A DNA stretch of 64,000 nt, taken from NCBI RefSeq assembly GCF_023701485.1, contig NZ_JAMQBK010000060.1:186001-250000 (forward strand), given 5' to 3'. Each line of letters begins with the position of its first letter. The stretch's first letter is position 1. The stretch is from Aporhodopirellula aestuarii (GTDB taxonomy: Bacteria; Planctomycetota; Planctomycetia; Pirellulales; Pirellulaceae). Shown piece after piece: positions 55,160-63,349 of this stretch. Both the position numbers and the translations under genes were made by a program. The notes under the pieces were generated by a model. The model saw only the letters and a program-made list of their open reading frames with translations. It was not told where the DNA came from and searched no databases.

Positions 55160-56365
55160 TTAACCTGCTAGCCGCTCGGTAATCTGGTCAGCGGCGCGGC
55201 GCAGGTCGGCGTCATCATCAAAGGATGCTTCCATTTTCCGAATCGCGTGCAGCACCGTCGAATGATCACGCCCGCCAAACGCGTCGCCGATGTGAGTCAG
55301 GCTGGAGTCGGTCAGTTTTCTCGCGAGCCACATCGCCAGCGATCGCGCTCGCACGATATTTTGCCGGCGTGATCCGCTTCGCATTTCCGATGACTTCACA
55401 CCCAGTTGTCTCGCTACTGCCGAGGTAATGGATTTGATCGAGATCGTGTCCGCTTCTCCAGATTCGCCCACAACCGATTGGAAGGCTTCGGGACAAACGG
55501 ATGCATCGTTCATGCGACACCACATCGCGACCTGCTTTACGCCGGCCTCCAATTCGCGAACGGTGACGCACGACTGGAGGCCCCCATCGAGTAACGCCCA
55601 AGTGTCTGGGTCTGCGTCAGGGAGGTGGGCGAGCATGAGTTCGCGAATGATCGCTTTGCGAGTCTCACCTTGAGGCGGACGCAATTCGACGGTGAGTCCG
55701 GGTAGGGTGCGGCTGACCAGGGGTGGACGCAATCCGCGAATTTCGGACGGTAATCGGCGGCAGGTCACGATGGTGATCCGTCCCGCCGCGTCGCGAGCCT
55801 CCAAGCGTGCGGCGAGTTCTTCCTGCGCGGGCGTTTTGTCAGCGATCAAATGCAAATCGTCGATGACCCATACGCAGGCCTCGTCGAGCTTCTTACGCAT
55901 CCGCGGCATGTCTTTGGAATCGATCGACGAGGCGAATTCGCGTGCGAAATCCACCGCAGGCTGATAGAGGACGCGGGAAGACAAGACTTTGCTGGTGATG
56001 TTCGTGGTCGCCGAACCCGCCCCGGATCCACCTGCTTCACCGACCTGTTCGTGCGATTGCTCGTGAGGATAGTTTGCCGGATCGGTCAGGCTATCCCACA
56101 CCGAATCAATGCCGATTCGCTGCGCAAGGTGCAAAGCGAGAGCGGTTTTGCCGACACCAGATGGCCCCACGAGAAGCAACGGCCGGGCGATTTCGAGCAG
56201 CGGCGAGATCGATTGATCGCAAACGTAGCCCGCCAACCGGTTCTCCGCGCCATAGTAAAACAGCGGCGTTACCGCTCGCACCACCGGTGGTTCACGGCGA
56301 CGTCGGCGCAGCGTCGGACGCTCTAACGCGAAGGAAGAAACGGCGGGAGGGGAAGCAGCGACCAC
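55160..56365 (-). CDS. DnaA-like replication initiator lacking domain I
   Basis: 401 residues from a GTG at 56365. AAA+ motifs are Walker A GPSGVGKT (67-74), Walker B CVWVIDDLHL (166-170 core), and the DnaA-type LVSRTLPGLTVELRPP. The C-terminus is DnaA domain IV with the origin-binding signature GGRDHSTVLHAI at 364-375. Typical DnaA has 440-470 residues with an N-terminal domain I; here only about 30 basic residues precede the AAA+ fold, and about 40 Gly/Ser/Thr-rich residues are inserted between Walker A and B. It could be the main or a second initiator. A 9-bp palindrome lies 25 bases upstream. Confidence 0.85.
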   Translation of the reverse strand: MVAASPPAVSSFALERPTLRRRRREPPVVRAVTPLFYYGAENRLAGYVCDQSISPLLEIARPLLLVGPSGVGKTALALHLAQRIGIDSVWDSLTDPANYPHEQSHEQVGEAGGSGAGSATTNITSKVLSSRVLYQPAVDFAREFASSIDSKDMPRMRKKLDEACVWVIDDLHLIADKTPAQEELAARLEARDAAGRITIVTCRRLPSEIRGLRPPLVSRTLPGLTVELRPPQGETRKAIIRELMLAHLPDADPDTWALLDGGLQSCVTVRELEAGVKQVAMWCRMNDASVCPEAFQSVVGESGEADTISIKSITSAVARQLGVKSSEMRSGSRRQNIVRARSLAMWLARKLTDSSLTHIGDAFGGRDHSTVLHAIRKMEASFDDDADLRRAADQITERLAG

Positions 56366-56389
56366 GGAGGTTCTGAAACGAGCGTCATG

Positions 56390-56411
56390 TGAGTTCGATC
56401 ATTCGAACTCA
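56390..56411 (-). promoter_or_regulatory. Palindrome TGAGTTCGA-TCAT-TCGAACTCA upstream of the DnaA-like gene
   Basis: Exact 9-bp arms with a 4-bp spacer, 25 bases before the GTG. A dimeric repressor site is the likely reading; the regulator is unknown. It overlaps no DnaA box. Confidence 0.55.
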
Positions 56412-56513
56412 ACGAAGTGTGGTATTCCGCGTCACACCCCCTGGGGGCGTTGTAACGCGACGACGGGTTTCGACATTCTATTCAAGGAAATGCTGAAAAG
56501 CCAACTTTCCCAC

Positions 56514-57686
56514 CTAGTTTTCCACATGTGCAAAACGGCTTCCAGACTGCAGTTTTCGGGAAATTAGTTCGATCGCTCGATCAATTTCTTCGTCCGTGGA
56601 AAACTTTGACACCCCAAATCGCAGGGCCGAGTCAAGCATCGACTTATCCGCCCCCATCGCGGTCAGTACGTGACTCGGTGGGCTACTGCCGCTGCTGCAC
56701 GCCGAACCGCTGCTGCAGGCGACGCCGGCCAAATCCAGCGCCATGAGCACGGTTTGGCGATTCGTCCCAGGTAGCGACAGACACGTCGTCGACGCGATTC
56801 GCTCTTTCTGCTGGCCGTGAATCGCCATCGTCGGATGCCGACGAACCAGTTCCTGTTCGAGATGATCTCGCAGCCTCGCCATTTTGGCCGCGGATTCGGC
56901 TTGCTCCTCCACTGCCAACGCGGTCGCTTCGGCGGCGGCTAAAACCAGCGGAACCGGTTCGGTGCCCGGCCGGGTGCCGAGTTGTTGTTCACCGCCGTAG
57001 ATTGTCGGGCGAATCGATGTTGCCGGGGCAAGCCACAGAAAGCCGACGCCGGTGGGCCCGTGATACTTGTGCGGCGTAAACGTCACGCTTGCGGCCCCCC
57101 AGTCACTGAGCTGGATAGGGATTTTCCCGATCGCTTGAGTCGCATCCACGTGCAGTAAAACGCCATTTTTCCGGCAAATCTCTGCCGCAGCACGGATCGG
57201 TTGGATCACGCCGGTCTCATTGTTCGCCGCCATGATGGAGACCAACTTTGCCGGTTTTCCCAGTCGGGCGGTTTCGGTGATCAAATATTTGAGGTGATCC
57301 AATTCGACGGTGCCGCCCGAGTCGACTTCGATCTGTAAAACTAAGTGTCCTCTTCGTTCCATCATCCCGGCGGAAGCCAAAACGCTGGGGTGTTCGATCG
57401 AGCTGACCAAAATGGTCCCATCTTCGGGGGCGAGACCAGCGATCGCGAGATTGTTGGCCTCGGTACCCCCGCTGGTCACGATCAAACGTGCCGCATCAAC
57501 GCGAGTTAAATCGCTGCCGAGACACCGCCCAATCCGATCGAGCGCGGTTTCAAGGGCCGCACGAGCTCGCCGGCCAAATTGATGCTGGCTGGAAGGATTC
57601 GTTGGTCCCGACGTCCACGCCTGCGTGATCACCGCCGCGACGCGAGAGTCGAGCGAAGTAGTGGCGTTGTTATCAAGGTAAATCAT
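56514..57686 (-). CDS. Cysteine desulfurase (NifS/IscS family)
   Basis: 390 residues. PLP landmarks: MIYLDNNATT at the start, GGTEANNLAI, HVDATQAIGKIPI, and the PLP-binding lysine in FTPHKYHGPTGVGF. The catalytic cysteine lies in VACSSGSACSSGS followed by PSHVLTAMG, the class I loop. It releases sulfur from cysteine as a persulfide for iron-sulfur clusters, tRNA thiolation or, notably here, molybdopterin sulfuration. No IscU-type gene is nearby. It overlaps the upstream membrane-protein gene by four bases. Confidence 0.94.
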   Translation of the reverse strand: MIYLDNNATTSLDSRVAAVITQAWTSGPTNPSSQHQFGRRARAALETALDRIGRCLGSDLTRVDAARLIVTSGGTEANNLAIAGLAPEDGTILVSSIEHPSVLASAGMMERRGHLVLQIEVDSGGTVELDHLKYLITETARLGKPAKLVSIMAANNETGVIQPIRAAAEICRKNGVLLHVDATQAIGKIPIQLSDWGAASVTFTPHKYHGPTGVGFLWLAPATSIRPTIYGGEQQLGTRPGTEPVPLVLAAAEATALAVEEQAESAAKMARLRDHLEQELVRRHPTMAIHGQQKERIASTTCLSLPGTNRQTVLMALDLAGVACSSGSACSSGSSPPSHVLTAMGADKSMLDSALRFGVSKFSTDEEIDRAIELISRKLQSGSRFAHVEN

Positions 57687-58405
57687 GAGTGTTCAGCGGC
57701 GGATTGCGTGGAAATGTTCTCGTCTTCGGCCGCCTCGGCCGATAACGCGTCAGCCAATTCGTTTTGCCCTGCCGCTCGCATGTCCCGAATCAGAGACGCA
57801 TATTCCTGGGTCAGATAGTTAGAAATCGTCGACTGCAGGGCCGGGGGGCTGTCGATCTGCCGGGCCATTTCTAGCAACCGCGGCATCAGGATGTAGAGTT
57901 CCCGATCGGCCAGTTTTGCCACGGCAGGCCATAAGGCACCGGCGAGTCCCGGATGATCTTGGCTCCATTTTCTCCACACGCCAGTGCCGTTCGCTCGCAG
58001 TCGGAGTTGGGTCAAAAGCAGGCTCGCGTCGGCGTTGTAAGTTTCCTCCATACCGCGTTGTAGCGAAACCAGGTGCCAATCGACCGGGTCGCCCGGAGGC
58101 GGCGAAACCCAATTCTTTTGCGTAAAAAGCAATGCCGCAGGTGGCGTCGTTGATTCACGTTGGATCGGCGTGATTTGCCAATGGATCAGCGGGATTTCAT
58201 AGAACGAGAATGTTCGAGAACGAAAATGTGTCGGTGAAAATTCTTCACCTTCGACGTAACCCATGGTGCGAATCACGATCAACAGCAGAACGCCCAAGGC
58301 CACTGTCGAAATCACACAGATCCAAATCTGAGAAGCGCTGATTTGTCGGCGCGGGCTCGGGCGTGATGCCGGCGGCGAACTCGGCGGGGATTCAGACGAA
58401 GACAA
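57683..58405 (-). CDS. Single-helix membrane protein, unknown function
   Basis: 240 residues. A Ser/Pro-rich cytoplasmic tail precedes one helix at about residues 28-48 (IWICVISTVALGVLLLIVIRTM). The rest is predicted outside, with FSFYEIPLIHWQITPIQRE and a helical C-terminus (ALWPAVAKLADRELYILMPRLLEMARQ). No family recognised. Its stop overlaps the start of the cysteine desulfurase by four bases, so they are probably cotranscribed. Confidence 0.65.
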   Translation of the reverse strand: MSSSESPPSSPPASRPSPRRQISASQIWICVISTVALGVLLLIVIRTMGYVEGEEFSPTHFRSRTFSFYEIPLIHWQITPIQRESTTPPAALLFTQKNWVSPPPGDPVDWHLVSLQRGMEETYNADASLLLTQLRLRANGTGVWRKWSQDHPGLAGALWPAVAKLADRELYILMPRLLEMARQIDSPPALQSTISNYLTQEYASLIRDMRAAGQNELADALSAEAAEDENISTQSAAEHS

Positions 58406-58472
58406 AGAGAGAATTCCTAGGGAATGACGTTGTGAAAAGCTTGGCTTTTCATTCTAACCGGTCTGGTGATTG

Positions 58473-59831
58473 ATGGACCACTTGTCCATGATGCCGCTGC
58501 GCACGAGCCATCGAATTTCCCACACTAGATCCACAATGACTCCTTACGGTGCCCCCTGGCAACGAGCGATCACGACCGGACGAGAATTGGATTCTCCATA
58601 TGATCAGCGTGCGTTGACGCTGCGAGCGGTCGCAGAGAGGATCGGCAAGAAAAAATCTGCCTCCGAGTTCGGACTCAGTTTACTCAGCGGTGACGCTCTG
58701 GGCGGGCAGACTGTCCGGGTTGTCGCAGACAAGTCGGACGGCGACAGGGGCTCCGATCCATTGGATCCCGCGATCGCCAGAAGCCGCGTGGAGGCGCTGC
58801 TCCTGATTGCCAAATCACCGCTGAATTACAGGAAAATCGCGTCCTTAGCGGGGCTCGAGGACGCGACCCAAGCCCGCACGCTTGTGGCTGAGTTGAACGA
58901 ACTATACGATTCGCTCGGTCGTGGGTTTCGGATCGAACAACTCGCCGGCGGTAGCCGCATGGTGACGCGGTCTGTCGTCGCACCCTGGTTAAGAAGACTC
59001 GGCGTTTTAGCTCCAGCGATCCGTTTGAGTTGGCCGATGATGGAAACGCTCGCCGTCGTGGCCTACCGGCAAGACGTGACGCGGGCAGATGTGGAAAGTG
59101 TTCGTGGAGTAGCCTGTGGCGAGATTCTGCGGCAACTGATGCAGTTGGATTTGGTGCGAATCAGTGGACGCAGTGAAGATCTTGGCCGACCCTACCTTTA
59201 CGGAACTACCAAACGTTTCTTAAAAATCTGCGGATTGGCGTCCATAAACGCCTTGCCAGCGATTGACTCACGGGGATTCTGTGATGATGTTTCTGGTTCC
59301 CAAGACGTCGCAGATGTTCGCGATAATTCTGAAAATTCACCCTCTCATGAAACGGCGGACCCCGCCGCTTCCCAAGTCCCCAAGGAGTCCGACGTGAGTC
59401 TCGCTGTGACCGACGCTCTCGCCACCGATTTGGTGTTGTCCGCTTTCACAACCGGCATCAGTGATGCAGCCGGTGAGTCGATGGATGCGGACGCTTCCAT
59501 GTCGGCTGCCGGCGCAGTCAACGACGGTGCCCCCGTGGCCGTCATTGAAGACGAAGAAGATGATCTCTTCGAAAAAGGTCTCGACGACGACGACGATGAA
59601 GATTACGTCGACGACGATGATGATTGGGACGACGACGACGATGACGACGAGGATGATGAAGACGACGAGGACGACGACGAAGAAGAGGATGACCTCGACG
59701 TCGAAGACGATGTCGATGATAGCTGGGAAGAAGTCGACGACGACGACGCCGATGAAGATTGGGACGACGACGATGACGACGACGAAGATGACGACTGGGA
59801 TGAAGACGACGACGATGATGACGATATCTAA
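58473..59831 (+). CDS. scpB: ScpB, condensin subunit with long acidic tail
   Basis: 452 residues from the ATG at 58473; a TTG just before and an ATG at 58536 are alternatives. Residues about 105-265 hold both winged helices: RVEALLLIAKSPLNYRKIASLAGL, then METLAVVAYRQDVTRADVESVRGV and GRPYLYGTTKRFLKICGL. ScpB partners Smc and ScpA in chromosome folding. About 94 residues at the end are almost all Asp/Glu, making the protein roughly twice the usual 180-260 residues. ScpA and Smc are not in view. Confidence 0.9.
   Translation: MDHLSMMPLRTSHRISHTRSTMTPYGAPWQRAITTGRELDSPYDQRALTLRAVAERIGKKKSASEFGLSLLSGDALGGQTVRVVADKSDGDRGSDPLDPAIARSRVEALLLIAKSPLNYRKIASLAGLEDATQARTLVAELNELYDSLGRGFRIEQLAGGSRMVTRSVVAPWLRRLGVLAPAIRLSWPMMETLAVVAYRQDVTRADVESVRGVACGEILRQLMQLDLVRISGRSEDLGRPYLYGTTKRFLKICGLASINALPAIDSRGFCDDVSGSQDVADVRDNSENSPSHETADPAASQVPKESDVSLAVTDALATDLVLSAFTTGISDAAGESMDADASMSAAGAVNDGAPVAVIEDEEDDLFEKGLDDDDDEDYVDDDDDWDDDDDDDEDDEDDEDDDEEEDDLDVEDDVDDSWEEVDDDDADEDWDDDDDDDEDDDWDEDDDDDDDI
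59547..59828 (+). repeat. GAC/GAT/GAA codon tract encoding the ScpB acidic tail
   Basis: Low-complexity purine-rich triplet repeat. It creates a long Val/Ile-rich shadow frame on the other strand that is not a gene. Confidence 0.85.
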
Positions 59832-59863
59832 TCGTCTTCCCGGCAGTCCTGCTCTAATCTGTT

Positions 59864-59889
59864 GATGACGCCGGACTAACGGCGTCATC
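59864..59889. terminator. 9-bp hairpin after scpB
   Basis: GATGACGCC / GGCGTCATC with an 8-base loop, 33 bases after the scpB stop. No T-run follows, but it is one of three stems in the scpB-recA convergent gap. Confidence 0.45.
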
Positions 59890-59898
59890 GATCCATGT

Positions 59899-59984
59899 TC
59901 TCCTCGAAGCCAGATTCCCGAGGAGATGCTACCAACGGGCGATCAGGCGATCACACAGGCCCACGTGACCGAGGACCTGATCGC
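59899..59984. terminator. Two further inverted repeats in the scpB-recA gap
   Basis: TCTCCTCG / CGAGGAGA (59899-59906, 59919-59926) and GCGATCAGG / CCTGATCGC (59939-59947, 59976-59984). Position between convergent stops suggests termination from both sides. Confidence 0.4.
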
Positions 59985-60000
59985 AGTGTAAAAGACGCGA

Positions 60001-61122
60001 TCAGCTGTTGCCGACATCGGCGTCATCATCGGATTCGCCATCGACCGCTTCTTCGTCCAGTGGAGCGGCATAGCCACCTTCGGCGAGAACCTTCTGTTTG
60101 ATTTCGTCCCGTATTTCGGGATTTTCAATCAGGAAGTTCCGAGCCTTTTCTTTGCCTTGGCCGAGATAGGTGTCACCGTATTTGAACCAAGCACCGCTGC
60201 GATTGACCACTTTGTGTTCGGTTCCCAGGTCGAGCAAATCGCCCTCGAAACTGATCCCGCAACTGTGCATCATGTCAAACTCAGCAATGCGAAACGGTGG
60301 CGCCACCTTATTCTTGACGATCTTCGCTTTCACGCGTTGACCGACCTGTTCCTCGCCCTCTTTCAGCGCGCCGATGCGGCGAACGTCGATCCGGCATGAA
60401 CAATAGAACTTCAAGGCCCGACCACCGGGAGTGGTTTCGGGGCTGCCGAACATCACGCCGACCTTCTCGCGGATTTGGTTGATGAACACGACGGCCGATT
60501 TGCTCTTGGCGATCGCCCCGGTCAATTTCCGCATCGACTGACTCATCAGTCGAGCTTGCAAGCCGACGTGGCTGTCACCAATTTCACCGTCGAGTTCGGC
60601 CTTGGGCACGAGCGCGGCAACCGAGTCGATGATGATCACGTCCACCGCGTTACTCTTGACGAGCATCTCGCAGATCTGCATCGCCTCTTCACCGTTGCTC
60701 GGTTGGCTCACAAGAAGGCTGTCGAGTTCGACACCCAATTTCTTTGCCCAGCTCGGGTCGAATGCGTGTTCGGCATCGATGATCGCCGCTATGCCACCCA
60801 TTTTTTGAGCTTCGGCACCGATGTGCAGGGCGAGGGTCGTTTTACCGCTCGATTCAGGACCGAAGATTTCAATAATCCGTCCTCGCGGAATGCCCTGTCC
60901 GCCCAAGGCCATGTCCAGACTCAGCGAACCGGTGGGGATTCCGTCAATAGTCAGTTTGTGTGACGCACCCAAAGGCATGATGGCGCCTTCACCGAACGTC
61001 TTGTCGATTTGTTGAAGTGTGGTCTTGAGGCCCGGCTCCTTTTCCAGGATGCGTTTCATTCCCGGATCGAGTTTGACGCTCTTAGATGCCGCTGCGGTCG
61101 CCATACGTGGTTGCTTAGCCAT
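60001..61122 (-). CDS. recA: RecA recombinase
   Basis: 373 residues from the ATG at 61122 ([10 protein letters not shown]), with AAGGA upstream; the frame opens 12 codons earlier. Walker A is GPESSGKT at about 88-95; [18 protein letters not shown], the MAW-type loop region [33 protein letters not shown] and the C-terminal acidic tail ([15 protein letters not shown]) are present. Central to homologous recombination and SOS induction. Convergent with scpB. Confidence 0.97.
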   Translation of the reverse strand: MAKQPRMATAAASKSVKLDPGMKRILEKEPGLKTTLQQIDKTFGEGAIMPLGASHKLTIDGIPTGSLSLDMALGGQGIPRGRIIEIFGPESSGKTTLALHIGAEAQKMGGIAAIIDAEHAFDPSWAKKLGVELDSLLVSQPSNGEEAMQICEMLVKSNAVDVIIIDSVAALVPKAELDGEIGDSHVGLQARLMSQSMRKLTGAIAKSKSAVVFINQIREKVGVMFGSPETTPGGRALKFYCSCRIDVRRIGALKEGEEQVGQRVKAKIVKNKVAPPFRIAEFDMMHSCGISFEGDLLDLGTEHKVVNRSGAWFKYGDTYLGQGKEKARNFLIENPEIRDEIKQKVLAEGGYAAPLDEEAVDGESDDDADVGNS

Positions 61123-61254
61123 ATCCCTGAAATCCTTATTGATTCTTTCCCTGTCCAAACGCGACGATGAAATAAGAACGCCGTGTACTGAACATCACCG
61201 TACGAAGTAGCCGGCTGATGGTATCGCTAAAAATTTGGCTGGACAATGATTTAG

Positions 61255-61278
61255 TTTCGCAAACATTGATTTTCGCAA
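61255..61278 (-). promoter_or_regulatory. Direct repeat TTTCGCAA-N8-TTTCGCAA upstream of recA
   Basis: Two exact copies (61255-61262, 61271-61278), 16-bp period, about 130 bases before the recA start. Possible SOS or other regulator site; the planctomycete LexA box is not known to me. Confidence 0.35.
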
Positions 61279-61317
61279 CGAATACCAACCGAAACAGATG
61301 ATTTGTCAGACACCTTT

Positions 61318-61851
61318 TCAACAATGACTCTTGGTCACCGGGCGAGCCCCGTTTGGCTCACGAAAGAAGTATCGCCTCCTTGTTGGACACGTTTGGTCAC
61401 TCTGATGACGCGAGGCTAGAAAAAGGACTCCGACGGCTGTCAACTGAGCAATCGCGATCCAACCTGGATGAATTTGGCGCAACATCGCCATGCCTTCCCG
61501 CAACCAGGGGGGCTCTGCATCGCGCTGAGCGATCACGTGTTCGGTCAGCGATAAGGTTTGGTCTGGAATGGCGGACCACGTCGACACATGTTGCCATCCC
61601 GAGGCTGTCCGGCGCCATCCTTGCGGAAGCACGGCGCGAGGTTGCTCCGTCATGGACGGCTTGGTTTCCTCGGAGGTCGTTCGAACAGACCAGCCGGTTC
61701 TCGACACAGCCGAGACGGTTTGGACGGCGAACAGGATTACGGCGATCCCCAGTGTCACACGCAGCCGACGCAGCATCCAAGCGTGCGGTTGCTCCCAAGG
61801 TGACGGCGGAAGGTGGCGGGGATCGGTATCAAGGATGGAGAGAATTCGCAT
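61318..61851 (-). CDS. Two-helix membrane protein, unknown function
   Basis: 177 residues from the ATG at 61851 (MRILSILDTDP); the frame opens 10 codons earlier. Hydrophobic segments at about 32-48 (VTLGIAVILFAVQTVSAV) and 134-150 (WIAIAQLTAVGVLFLAS) flank a Trp-rich extracytoplasmic part (LPQGWRRTASGWQHVSTWS). No family recognised. It lies upstream of recA on the same strand with about 195 bases between, so independent transcription is likely. Confidence 0.55.
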   Translation of the reverse strand: MRILSILDTDPRHLPPSPWEQPHAWMLRRLRVTLGIAVILFAVQTVSAVSRTGWSVRTTSEETKPSMTEQPRAVLPQGWRRTASGWQHVSTWSAIPDQTLSLTEHVIAQRDAEPPWLREGMAMLRQIHPGWIAIAQLTAVGVLFLASRHQSDQTCPTRRRYFFREPNGARPVTKSHC

Positions 61852-62294
61852 CCGAGCAAGACATCGCAACCGTCGCACCAACTGACTGTCGCTGGCCAGT
61901 CGGATTACGCCAAGTCATTCAAATGAAACGACTTACGAGGAAAAAGGACTCGTGATGTCGCCGGTCCTGTTGAGTCTTGGAAACCACGAATGTGGTGAAG
62001 ACGCAACAGGAGTGGTGACCGGGAATCAGACGACCGGGTTTGCAATTTCTGAGGCAAATCCATCGGGCCGCGCCACTTGGCGATGATCGCCTGAACGGCC
62101 TACTCGTTCTCTAGTTGGTGCAATCGCTACTGCCGTCATAGTCGATCGGGGGAGGTGCTTGTTGTGCTGACATGGCCAACTTCTGTGCGAACGGATGCCT
62201 ACGTCGTGATTTTTCTGTCCTAGATTTCGTTGATCGGCCAACGTTCTTCGCGTCTTTCAACAATCCGCCCGCCCGCACTTGAGTCAAGATTTCT
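61852..62294. other. Intergenic region between divergent genes
   Basis: No gene, repeat or clear promoter recognised. Short frames here have atypical composition and no ribosome site. Confidence 0.35.
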
Positions 62295-63188
62295 ATGAGT
62301 ACTGTCGCAGAAAAAGCTAGTTTGGAAGAAGTTTTTCACACCGACGTTCTGCCCGCGTTGCCACACTCAGCAATCAGTTTGTTGCAGTTGTCCCAACGAG
62401 ACGATGTCGGCCCCAACGATTTTGCTCGACCTATCGAAGCGGATCCAGGGCTGATGGGCCAAGTACTTCGATTTGTGAACTCGTCGTATTTCGGATTCAG
62501 CCGCGAGATCATGAGCGTGCCGCAGGCGATCACGTTGGTGGGCTCACGTGCGATCACCAACTTCGCCTTGTGGAACGCGGTCTTCAGCGTGATTCCGAAT
62601 CCGACGTTTGGTCCGTTCGATCTCAAATCGTTGTGGCAAGACTCGCTGCGACGAGCGATTTTCGCCCGCAAAGCTGGCCGATCGCTCAAGTTGGCCGAGG
62701 CCGAAGACTTGTTCGCCGGTGCGTTGCTGCAAGACATGGCTGTCCCGTTGTTGCTTAAAGAATTACCAGAACAATACGAGCCACTGGTTGAGAAAAGAGC
62801 CGCCGAAGGCATGCGGCTCAGCGGTCTCGAACAAGAAATGTTCGGTTGGGATCACGCCGACGCGGCAGCCCTCTTGGCCAAACGCTGGAACCTGCCCGAA
62901 GAGTTCGTGTCATTGATCGCTCAGCACACCCAGATGGAAGATTTGCTCGGCAAAGGCGATATGTCGCGTGGAGCCGCCTGCGTTGCTCTGGCGTCTCTTC
63001 TGCCTTCCTGTCAGGACAAAGAATGGCACGAGAAGGAGCAGTTTTTGTCTGCTTTTGCGAGATTGATTGATCCGTCCGCCGACGTTCTGCAAACGATTTT
63101 GTGCGAAGTCGACGAACAAACGGCTGAGTTCGCACCACTGCTGAAACTGCCTGTTCCCGAGCGAACTTTGGTAGCGTTTGCTGAATGA
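62295..63188 (+). CDS. HDOD-domain signalling protein
   Basis: 297 residues. The HDOD region covers about residues 12-220: LPALPHSAISLLQLSQRDDV, IEADPGLMGQVLRFVNSSYFGFSREIMSVPQAITLVGSRAITNFAL read in parts, and LFAGALLQDMAVPLLLKEL and FGWDHADAAALLAKRWNLPEEFV. HDOD is a degenerate HD-phosphohydrolase fold used in signal transduction, chemotaxis and secretion. No output domain follows, so it is a stand-alone module. It is single, flanked by gene-free DNA. Confidence 0.9.
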   Translation: MSTVAEKASLEEVFHTDVLPALPHSAISLLQLSQRDDVGPNDFARPIEADPGLMGQVLRFVNSSYFGFSREIMSVPQAITLVGSRAITNFALWNAVFSVIPNPTFGPFDLKSLWQDSLRRAIFARKAGRSLKLAEAEDLFAGALLQDMAVPLLLKELPEQYEPLVEKRAAEGMRLSGLEQEMFGWDHADAAALLAKRWNLPEEFVSLIAQHTQMEDLLGKGDMSRGAACVALASLLPSCQDKEWHEKEQFLSAFARLIDPSADVLQTILCEVDEQTAEFAPLLKLPVPERTLVAFAE

Positions 63189-63349
63189 GTCGCTTTTCTT
63201 GCGAGCGATAATGGCCAACGGGCTCGAATCGGAGCCTCGTGGAAGACATCACCAACTTTGTGGCTTCCCTGTTTGACCATTAGGAGAGAGAATACGAGTT
63301 CTAGGCGGTTTCGAACTTCCATCCCCTCCATTGAATAATTCGGCCCAAT

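Noticed and set aside
56518-56526. TTTTCCACA, one mismatch from a DnaA box, near the DnaA-like gene
   Set aside because: A single site overlapping the cysteine desulfurase end, with no cluster or AT-rich unwinding region; not enough for an origin.
59337-59888. 183-residue minus-strand frame rich in Val and Ile
   Set aside because: It is the antisense of the GAC/GAT/GAA tract of scpB; composition follows from that repeat and there is no ribosome site.
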